Shown here in pieces: positions 1 to 5,219 of a stretch of 9,202 bases of DNA (positions are counted from its first letter, which is position 1; each line of letters opens with the position of its first letter). The translations under genes were made by a program, and so were the position numbers. Source of the stretch: an uncultured Eubacteriales bacterium (GTDB lineage Bacteria; Bacillota_A; Clostridia; Christensenellales; Aristaeellaceae); contig CADBLV010000081.1 of NCBI GenBank assembly GCA_902795555.1, forward strand, positions 1 to 9,202. The letters are read 5' to 3'. The notes under the pieces were generated by a model. It was not told the origin of the DNA. It did no database searches and worked only from the letters and a program-made list of their open reading frames with translations.

Positions 1-1446
1 AACAACAAGCTGCTTTTCGAAATGACCGCCAAATACGGCACGCCGTATTTCAGCAACTATATCAACAGCGACATGGAGCCCAGCGATGTGCGCAGCATGT
101 GCTGCCGGCTGCGGCTGGACCTGCGGGAGCTGCGGAAAAAGAGCGGCGGCTTCTTCGGCAGCGGCGAATCGACCGGATCCATCGGCGTCGTGACCATCAA
201 CATGCCGCGGCTGGCCTATGAGGCGACGGACGAAGCGGATTTCTACCGCCGGCTGGACAAACTGATGGACATCGCCGCGCGCAGCCTGAAGACCAAGCGC
301 ACCGTGATTACCAAGCTGCTGGACGGCGGCCTGTATCCGTATACCCGGCGGTATCTGGGCACCTTTGAAAACCACTTCAGCACCATCGGTCTGGTTGGCA
401 TGAACGAGGCGGCCCTGAACGCCAAATGGCTGAAAATGGATCTGACCCATCCGGAAGCTCAGAAGTTTGCCCGGGATGTGCTGAACCACATGCGTGAGCG
501 CCTGAGTGATTATCAGGAAATGTACGGCGATCTGTATAACCTGGAAGCGACGCCCGCCGAATCCACCACCTATCGCTTTGCCAAGCACGACAAGGAGCAG
601 TATCCGGACATCATTACCGCCAACGAGAACGGGACGCCCTATTACACCAACTCCTCCCACCTCCCTGTGGGATACAGCGAAGATATCTTCTCCGCGCTGG
701 ACGTTCAGGACGAGCTGCAGACCCTTTATACCTCCGGCACCGTGTTCCACGCCTTCCTGGGCGAGAAGCTGCCGGACTGGAAGGCCGCGGCGACCCTGGT
801 GCGGAAGATTGCGGAAAACTATAAGCTGCCCTATTACACCATGAGCCCCACCTATTCCGTGTGCGCCAGCCACGGCTATCTGGCCGGAGAGGTTTCCGTT
901 TGCCCCCATTGCGGCGCGAAGACGGAGATTTACAGCCGGATTACGGGATATTACCGGCCCGTTCAGAACTGGAACGACGGCAAGGCCCAGGAATTTAAGG
1001 ATCGGCTGGTGTACGACATCGGCCATTCCCGCCTGACCCACAAGGGCCCCAGGCCCCTGCAGACGGAGGAGCCCGCGCAGGCTCCCGCGGCGAAGGAAGC
1101 GGCTCAGGCCCAGGCTCCGGCAGCGGCCGTGAAGACGGACATTCCGCAGACCGGCGCGCCGGCGACGGAAGCCTCAGCGGACGAAAAGAAGACCCGATGC
1201 GGCGTGCGGGCGCTGCTGTTTGTCAGCCAGACCTGCCCCAACTGCAAGCTGGCCATCAACCTGCTTGAAAAGGAAGGCTTCCTGTTTAAAAAGGTGCTGG
1301 CCACAGAGAATCTCGACCTGACGAACAAATACGGCGTGAAGCAGGCGCCGACCCTGATCGTGCTGGACCAGAACGGAACGGATTTTGTGAAATATAAGGG
1401 CGTTTCGGAAATCAAGGGGATGCTGATGGCCCGGCAGGCCGGATGA
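1..1446 (+). CDS. nrdD: Anaerobic (class III) ribonucleoside-triphosphate reductase, 3' part, fused to a C-terminal redoxin domain
   Basis: The frame is open at the left edge, so the N-terminal half (including any ATP cone) is missing and the Met at 22 is internal. Residues are numbered from that Met. NrdD is a glycyl-radical enzyme that reduces NTPs to dNTPs without oxygen. Visible family marks are SMCCRL (25-30, probably the loop carrying the thiyl-radical cysteine), a GSIGVVTINMPRLA strand after it, a metal-binding CxxHGY...CPHC cluster (C281, H284, C294, C297) and RITGYYRPVQNWNDGK around 306-321, where G309 is the expected glycyl radical site. An Ala/Pro-rich linker (about 342-391) leads to an 80-residue thioredoxin/glutaredoxin-like domain with CPNC (405-408) and a cis-Pro in QAPT (P443). 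The stop overlaps the trxB start. The fusion suggests the redoxin-dependent rather than formate-dependent NrdD type, which is an inference. No nrdG activase gene is present downstream within this window. Confidence 0.95.
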   Translation, partial: NNKLLFEMTAKYGTPYFSNYINSDMEPSDVRSMCCRLRLDLRELRKKSGGFFGSGESTGSIGVVTINMPRLAYEATDEADFYRRLDKLMDIAARSLKTKRTVITKLLDGGLYPYTRRYLGTFENHFSTIGLVGMNEAALNAKWLKMDLTHPEAQKFARDVLNHMRERLSDYQEMYGDLYNLEATPAESTTYRFAKHDKEQYPDIITANENGTPYYTNSSHLPVGYSEDIFSALDVQDELQTLYTSGTVFHAFLGEKLPDWKAAATLVRKIAENYKLPYYTMSPTYSVCASHGYLAGEVSVCPHCGAKTEIYSRITGYYRPVQNWNDGKAQEFKDRLVYDIGHSRLTHKGPRPLQTEEPAQAPAAKEAAQAQAPAAAVKTDIPQTGAPATEASADEKKTRCGVRALLFVSQTCPNCKLAINLLEKEGFLFKKVLATENLDLTNKYGVKQAPTLIVLDQNGTDFVKYKGVSEIKGMLMARQAG

Positions 1447-2384
1447 CGGAAGAAGGATTGGCTGAACAGATGACAGATCTTATTGTGATCGGCGGAGGGC
1501 CCGCCGGGATGACCGCGGCGCTTTACGCCCTGCGGAACGGCAAATCGGCGCTCATTCTGGAAAAGCACGGATTCGGGGGCCAGATTACCTACAGCCCGAA
1601 AGTGGAAAACTGGCCCGGCACCGCCCAGATGAGCGGGAATGCCTTCGCGGAGGCGATGCTGGATCAGATCCTGGCCATGGGGGCAGAGGTGGATCTGGCG
1701 GAGGCCGTTCGCATTGAGGATCGGGACGGCGTGAAGGCTGTGTATACGGAGGACGGAAGCGTTCATGAAGGCCGGGCCGTCGTGCTGGCTACCGGCGTGA
1801 AGCACCGGATGCTGGGCCTGGCGGGCGAGCAGGACCTGGTTGGCGAAGGAATCAGCTTCTGCGCGGTTTGCGACGGCGATTTCTATTCCGGAAAGACCGT
1901 TTGCGTGGCAGGAGGCGGCAATTCCGCGCTGCAGGAGGCCATTCTCCTGGCCGGAAAATGTGAAAAGGTGATCATGCTGCAGGATCTGGACTTTTTTACC
2001 GGGGAAAAGAAGCTGCAGGAGATCCTGTTTTCCCGGCCCAATGTCGAAGCGCACACCGGCGTCAGGGTTTCCTCCCTGCATACGGAAGGCGGAGAGCTGC
2101 GGGGCGTCGGCATGACGGAAAAGGCTTCCGGACGGGAGGAGATCATCCCCTGCGACGGCCTGTTTGTAGCCATCGGCCTGATTCCGGAAAACGAAGCTTT
2201 CGCGGATCTGGCGGAACTGGACGGGCAGGGATATTTTGCCTCGGATGAATCCTGTGAAACCCGCACCCCGGGGGTGTTTGTGGCCGGGGATTGCCGGAAA
2301 AAACAGGTGCGCCAGCTGACCACCGCCGCCGGGGACGGGGCGATCGCCGCGCTGGCGGCCTGTCGATATATCGATAGTCTGTAA
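1443..2384 (+). CDS. trxB: Thioredoxin-disulfide reductase family flavoprotein with atypical nucleotide-binding motif
   Basis: This 313-residue protein has the normal length of low-Mr thioredoxin reductases, which pass electrons through FAD to a CxxC pair and on to a redoxin. It shows the FAD dinucleotide fold DLIVIGGGPAGM (12-23), the redox-active CAVC (140-143), a second nucleotide fold AGGGNSALQEA (156-166) and the C-terminal FAD contact GVFVAGDCR...TTAAGDGA (277-300). The usual HRRxxxR, which grips the NADPH 2'-phosphate, is replaced by QDLDFFT (180-186), so NADPH may not be the donor. The ATG at 1443 overlaps the nrdD stop (ATGA), implying translational coupling. A second in-frame ATG at 1470, 12 nt after AGAAGGA, fits the family N-terminus better and could be the true start (304 residues). 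The likely partner is the redoxin domain fused to NrdD. The symbol is by family; it may belong to an NADPH-independent subgroup. Confidence 0.93.
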   Translation: MTEEGLAEQMTDLIVIGGGPAGMTAALYALRNGKSALILEKHGFGGQITYSPKVENWPGTAQMSGNAFAEAMLDQILAMGAEVDLAEAVRIEDRDGVKAVYTEDGSVHEGRAVVLATGVKHRMLGLAGEQDLVGEGISFCAVCDGDFYSGKTVCVAGGGNSALQEAILLAGKCEKVIMLQDLDFFTGEKKLQEILFSRPNVEAHTGVRVSSLHTEGGELRGVGMTEKASGREEIIPCDGLFVAIGLIPENEAFADLAELDGQGYFASDESCETRTPGVFVAGDCRKKQVRQLTTAAGDGAIAALAACRYIDSL

Positions 2385-2458
2385 ATGATCGGGCATGAAA
2401 ACTCTGCTTCATGACCCATCGGTCCATGAAAGAGCGGAGACATGATGACAAAAAAACC

Positions 2459-2494
2459 GGGAGATCGGCCGAAACGGCCGGTCTCCCTCTTTTT
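2459..2494. terminator. Bidirectional rho-independent terminator between trxB and the ImmA-like gene
   Basis: A 13-bp stem (2459-2471 with 2475-2487, one G-T wobble) closes an AAA loop. It is followed on the plus strand by TCTTTTT. On the minus strand it is followed, after GG, by seven T (the A run at 2450-2456). It ends the nrdD-trxB transcript about 75 nt after the trxB stop and can also stop the converging ImmA-like transcript. Confidence 0.9.
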
Positions 2495-2504
2495 CCGCAG
2501 GAGT

Positions 2505-2572
2505 CGCTCCCGGGGAGCGTTTCCAAATTCACGGATCTGCTTTGAACCACAGCGGATTCTGTTCAAATCCGC
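2505..2572. other. Two additional perfect hairpins in the trxB/ImmA-like convergent gap
   Basis: The 212-bp gap between the two stops holds no credible gene. Besides the terminator it contains CGCTCC-CGG-GGAGCG (2505-2519) and GCGGATT-CTGTTCA-AATCCGC (2552-2572). TTTGAAC at 2541-2547 can alternatively pair with GTTCAAA at 2561-2567, competing with the second hairpin. Neither is followed by a proper T run, so they are more likely 3'-UTR structures of the minus-strand gene than terminators. Confidence 0.5.
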
Positions 2573-2596
2573 ACATGGCTCATTTTGAAACACATC

Positions 2597-3292
2597 CTAT
2601 TCCGCTTCCGCGCCGAGCATCCATTCCAGATCCTCACTGCCGCAGGCGGGACATTTTCCCCTGTCATGCCGGTCTTCAAACACCTTCCCGCAGGCGGCGC
2701 ACCGGCGGCCCAGCAGAAAGCTCCGGAAGGGATACAGCACCCCGTCCGCCATCTCCGCCGAGACGAAGGCCCGATCTTCCCCCAGGGTGTCAAGCCGTTT
2801 CATCCAGGCGGACCGGCTCAGGCCGAACAGGGGCGCCCGGGCCTGACGGGGGCGGTTGTATCGGATGACATCCACCAGCGGCACCGGGGCCAGCAGATTG
2901 CGGGCGAAGATGTCCGCCTCCGCTTCCAGACCGCTGTCGGCGCTGAATCCGGGACTCATCTGATCCGGATAATCCCGGAAATGATTCATGAAAAGATGGC
3001 CGAGCTCATGGCTGATGGCCCAGCGGAGCCGCCCGGGATCCCGGACTTCATCGCGATAGATGACAAAGAAGGAGGGATAGGCGATGGTGATCGCGTCGGT
3101 CATCCCCAGGGCGGCGGGCAGATTCCACGGAAGCCAGGACGGGTTCTGCATCACTTCGCTCAGCGGAAGCGTCGAGATCCCGGCCAATCCAGCCACCTCC
3201 AGAGGATCCACGGGCAGGCGGCTGACCCCATAATCCTGCAGCACGGAGCAGGCATAGCGGACGGCTGTGTCCGAACGGGGAATGAATGACAT
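2597..3292 (-). CDS. ImmA/IrrE-family (DUF955) zinc metallopeptidase with C-terminal zinc ribbon
   Basis: The protein has 231 residues if it starts at the ATG at 3292, chosen because AAGGAGAGG lies exactly 8 nt upstream. An in-frame ATG at 3325 has no ribosome site. The N-terminal part (PVDPLEVAGLAGI, 28-40) is typical of the family. The catalytic zinc site is HELGH (95-99), with the probable third ligand in GLEAEADIFARNLLAP (121-136). A C-terminal ribbon has CAAC (198-201) and CPAC (214-217), which should bind a second zinc ion. Known relatives (ImmA of ICEBs1, IrrE/PprI of Deinococcus) are cytosolic and cleave XRE-type repressors. Here no repressor gene is adjacent: the divergent neighbour is a membrane transporter-like gene. 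There is no signal peptide or membrane segment. The family call is firm; the substrate is unknown. Confidence 0.9.
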   Translation of the reverse strand: MSFIPRSDTAVRYACSVLQDYGVSRLPVDPLEVAGLAGISTLPLSEVMQNPSWLPWNLPAALGMTDAITIAYPSFFVIYRDEVRDPGRLRWAISHELGHLFMNHFRDYPDQMSPGFSADSGLEAEADIFARNLLAPVPLVDVIRYNRPRQARAPLFGLSRSAWMKRLDTLGEDRAFVSAEMADGVLYPFRSFLLGRRCAACGKVFEDRHDRGKCPACGSEDLEWMLGAEAE

Positions 3293-3300
3293 AGGCGCCG

Positions 3301-3309
3301 CCTCTCCTT
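3301..3309 (-). promoter_or_regulatory. Ribosome binding site that decides the ImmA-like start
   Basis: On the minus strand this reads AAGGAGAGG, 8 nt before the ATG at 3292. It lies downstream of the alternative ATG at 3325, which has no such site, so the shorter protein is preferred. Confidence 0.85.
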
Positions 3310-3352
3310 CCCTTGAAAAATGCATTTTGCCGCTTTTGATTCAAACAGAATT

Positions 3353-3381
3353 ATTCTATCACACCCTACCGCATTTCACAA
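3353..3381 (-). promoter_or_regulatory. Promoter of the ImmA-like gene
   Basis: On the minus strand, TTGTGA (3381-3376), a 17-nt spacer and TAGAAT (3358-3353) with a TG upstream of the -10 form a good sigma-70/A promoter. The predicted start lies near 3346, giving a leader of about 54 nt. It stands back to back with the plus-strand promoter at 3403-3431, with the two -35 boxes 21 bp apart. Confidence 0.7.
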
Positions 3382-3402
3382 CCCGGGAAATATCAGAAAA
3401 GT

Positions 3403-3431
3403 TTGCAAACCACGGCGCGCCGTGCTATAAT
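3403..3431 (+). promoter_or_regulatory. Promoter of the CNNM/CorC gene
   Basis: TTGCAA (3403-3408), a 17-nt spacer and a perfect TATAAT (3426-3431) preceded by TGC (extended -10) make a strong promoter. Transcription should begin near 3438, about 57 nt before the ATG at 3495. The spacer is almost entirely occupied by a perfect palindrome (3411-3424). Confidence 0.82.
3411..3424. promoter_or_regulatory. Perfect 14-bp palindrome inside the promoter spacer (candidate operator)
   Basis: CACGGCGCGCCGTG is a perfect inverted repeat between the -35 and -10 boxes of the CNNM/CorC promoter, a classical position for a repressor or a MerR-type activator. Chance origin is possible in GC-rich DNA. No regulator gene is adjacent except, possibly, a target of the ImmA-like peptidase. 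Confidence 0.45.
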
Positions 3432-3437
3432 CTGCAT

Positions 3438-3453
3438 GTTCCGCTTTCGGAAC
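3438..3453 (+). promoter_or_regulatory. 5'-terminal stem-loop of the CNNM/CorC transcript
   Basis: GTTCCG-CTTT-CGGAAC is a perfect 6-bp hairpin starting at the predicted transcription start. It could protect the mRNA 5' end or be a DNA operator half-pair. It does not cover the ribosome site GAAAGGA (3476-3482). Confidence 0.45.
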
Positions 3454-3494
3454 GCTTCCTGATTTCGACGATTTTGAAAGGATTGATTGGTTTC

Positions 3495-4853
3495 ATGGGT
3501 CTATGGCTTGCCCTGATCCTGTGTCTTGCGCTGTCGGCCTTCTTTTCGGCCACGGAAACGGCTTTCTCCGCTTCCAACAAGGTGAAGCTGAAAACCGTGT
3601 CAGGATCCCGCAAAGTCAAAGCGCAGCTCGCGCTGGAGCTGCTGGAGAAATACGATTCTCTGCTGACAACGGTGCTGATCGGAAATAATATCGTCAATAT
3701 CGCCGGCGCGGCGATTGCCACCGTGATTTTTACGACCCGGATTCTGCCCGGCCGGGAAAGTCTGGCGGCGACGGTGGCCTCCGCGGTGATGACTGTGCTG
3801 GTGCTGTTCTTCGGCGAGGTGGGCCCCAAAACCCTGGCGAAACAGCAGCCCGAAAAACTGGCCATGGCGGTCGCCCCCATCATTCGCCCCCTGATGATCC
3901 TGCTCCGCCCGCTGGATCTGCTTTTCAGCCAGTGGCGCAAACTGCTGGCCCGCCTGGTGAAGCCGGATCCGGAGGAAAACCAGATTGAGGATGAGCTGAT
4001 TACCATCATCGACGAAGCGCAGACCGAAGGCGATATCGAAGAGGATGAAGGACAGCTGATCCGCTCCGCCATCGGCTTTCATGAACAGAACGCCGCGGAC
4101 ATCATGACGCCCCGGGTCGACGTTACGGCACTGGAGGACACAGCCAGCATTGAGGAAGCCGCGGAGCTTTTCCGGGTGACCTGGTATTCCCGCATCCCTG
4201 TTTATCACGAGGATCTGGATCATATCGTCGGCATCCTGCATGAGAAGGACTTCTACAAGAAGACCCACGAAGGATGCACCGATATCCGCGAGATCATGAA
4301 AGAAGCCTATTTCGCCCCGGCCAGCCTGTCTGTGGGGAATCTGCTGCGCCAGTTCCAGAAGGCGAAAACGCATCTGATCGTGCTGCTGGATGAATACGGA
4401 GGGACCGAGGGCATCGTTACCCTGGAGGACGTGCTGGAGGAGCTGGTCGGCGAGATCTACGACGAGCATGACGAAGTGAACGAAGAGGTTGTGGAGAAAG
4501 AGGACGGCAGCCTGATCGTGGACGCCAGCATGCAGCTTCCGGAACTGCTGGAGAAATATGAGATTCCCAATACGTATGACGCGGACACGGTCGGGGGCTG
4601 GGTTGCGGAAATGCTGGAAAAGGTTCCGGAAACCGGCGATTCCTTTGTCCTGCGGGGACATCGCTTCAAAGTGACGGAAATGGACGGCTTCCGCGTGACC
4701 CGCGTCGAAGTGAGCGAAGAGCCGGAAGAGCCGGAGAAGGCAGAGAAGGCAGACGTGAGCCCGCAGCCCACAGAGGAGACAACGGCCGCCCCGACGAACG
4801 GACCGGAGGACGCGGAATCAAACCCTGCCATCTCCGGGGCGACAAACGGATAA
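3495..4853 (+). CDS. CNNM/CorC (HlyC/TlyC-family) membrane protein with CBS domain pair
   Basis: The protein has 452 residues from the ATG at 3495; GAAAGGA lies 12 nt upstream, a little far. The longer open frame runs back through the promoter and is not coding. The N-terminal DUF21/CNNM domain (about 1-150) has hydrophobic helices, SATETAFSASNKVKL (18-32) and GEVGPKTLA (107-115). A CBS pair follows (about 200-330), with MTPRVDV (204-210) and the signature DEYGGTEGIVTLEDV (299-313). Next come a CorC_HlyC domain (about 335-407) and an acidic Pro/Thr-rich tail (408-452) that looks disordered. Family members sit in the cytoplasmic membrane and are linked to magnesium export or tolerance (such as MpfA of Staphylococcus), although old annotations say hemolysin. 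A haemolytic role is not supported here. The gene is monocistronic between its own promoter and a terminator. Confidence 0.93.
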   Translation: MGLWLALILCLALSAFFSATETAFSASNKVKLKTVSGSRKVKAQLALELLEKYDSLLTTVLIGNNIVNIAGAAIATVIFTTRILPGRESLAATVASAVMTVLVLFFGEVGPKTLAKQQPEKLAMAVAPIIRPLMILLRPLDLLFSQWRKLLARLVKPDPEENQIEDELITIIDEAQTEGDIEEDEGQLIRSAIGFHEQNAADIMTPRVDVTALEDTASIEEAAELFRVTWYSRIPVYHEDLDHIVGILHEKDFYKKTHEGCTDIREIMKEAYFAPASLSVGNLLRQFQKAKTHLIVLLDEYGGTEGIVTLEDVLEELVGEIYDEHDEVNEEVVEKEDGSLIVDASMQLPELLEKYEIPNTYDADTVGGWVAEMLEKVPETGDSFVLRGHRFKVTEMDGFRVTRVEVSEEPEEPEKAEKADVSPQPTEETTAAPTNGPEDAESNPAISGATNG

Positions 4854-4861
4854 AACGAAAA

Positions 4862-4921
4862 CGAATGAATTCGAATGGACTCGAATGAACCCGAACGAAC
4901 TCGAATGAACCCGAAAAAGAA
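4862..4921 (+). repeat. 10-bp tandem repeat in the 3' UTR of the CNNM/CorC gene
   Basis: Five to six head-to-tail copies of a decamer with consensus CGAATGAACY start 8 bp after the stop. Units at 4862, 4872, 4882, 4892 and 4902 are close copies; the unit at 4912 (CGAAAAAGAA) is degenerate and merges into the terminator. No spacers are present, so this is not CRISPR. The period equals about one DNA helical turn. Confidence 0.85.
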
Positions 4922-4952
4922 CGGAACGGCCTTTCAGCTGTTCCGTTCTTTT
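4912..4952. terminator. Bidirectional terminator shared by the CNNM/CorC gene and the minus-strand operon
   Basis: AAAAGAACGGAAC (4915-4927) pairs perfectly with GTTCCGTTCTTTT (4940-4952). The stem can extend by GGC/GCT (one wobble), leaving a 6-nt loop. The T tract on the plus strand and the A run at 4914-4918 allow termination in both directions. The last codons and the stop (4934-4936) of the minus-strand 89-residue gene lie inside the hairpin. Confidence 0.88.
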
Positions 4953-5203
4953 AACGCTTTTTCCACCACGGTTCGGAAAGCGGTGTTATCCGTCATCCGG
5001 GCAATCGCCTCTACCGCCATCAGCAGCAGGTCGTGCTCGCTGACGTTTCCCCGGGCGCCTTTGGTGATTTCATAGATCAGGCTTTCCGATCTGTGAATGT
5101 TTCGCTGGTAGGTTTTGTAGGCCTCTTCCATGCTGAACGGATCCTTTTCCGCGTCCTGATTTTCGACCTGTTTGCTGTCTGCGTTCTGCACTGTTTCGCT
5201 CAT
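4934..5203 (-). CDS. Unrecognised small acidic cytosolic protein, 89 residues
   Basis: I do not recognise this protein. It starts at the ATG at 5203, 8 nt after a strong AAAGGAGA that overlaps the stop of the upstream gene (16 nt between the genes), so the two are almost certainly co-transcribed and probably translationally linked. Residues 1-22 are polar, Glu/Asp/Gln-rich and likely disordered. Residues 24-87 look like two or three amphipathic helices (EEAYKTYQRNIHRSESLIYEI, then SEHDLLLMAVEAIARMTDN, then AFRTVVEKALKER). There is no cysteine, signal peptide or membrane segment. The C-terminal codons form one arm of the terminator hairpin. Its constant pairing with a secreted glycosidase would be worth testing, but a cytosolic product cannot act outside directly. 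Coding status is supported by the ribosome site and the tight spacing. Confidence 0.8.
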   Translation of the reverse strand: MSETVQNADSKQVENQDAEKDPFSMEEAYKTYQRNIHRSESLIYEITKGARGNVSEHDLLLMAVEAIARMTDNTAFRTVVEKALKERNS

Positions 5204-5219
5204 GCCTCTGTTCTCCTTT

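Noticed and set aside
1104..2396. 430-codon open frame on the minus strand opposite nrdD/trxB
   Set aside because: It lies antisense to two unmistakable genes and gives a low-complexity His/Arg/Gly-rich product with no family marks. It is a by-product of GC-rich third positions.
2442..2588. 48-codon plus-strand frame starting ATGATGACA after a GGAG, downstream of trxB
   Set aside because: It runs straight through the terminator hairpin and its T tract, so it would rarely be transcribed, and its sequence simply reads the hairpin (PKRPVSLFF).
2585..3289. Plus-strand frame of 234 codons opposite the ImmA-like gene
   Set aside because: The opposite strand carries the HELGH and zinc-ribbon motifs, a ribosome site and a promoter; this frame has none of these.
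3267..3494. Upstream extension of the CNNM/CorC frame to a GTG at 3267
   Set aside because: The extension would span both divergent promoters and the ImmA-like start codon. The family N-terminus begins at the ATG at 3495.
3600..4661. 353-codon minus-strand frame opposite the CNNM/CorC gene
   Set aside because: It is antisense to a well-conserved gene and its product is a His/Gln-rich composition artefact.
4862..4921. CRISPR-like array
   Set aside because: The units are 10 bp, directly abutting and without spacers; this is a simple tandem repeat.
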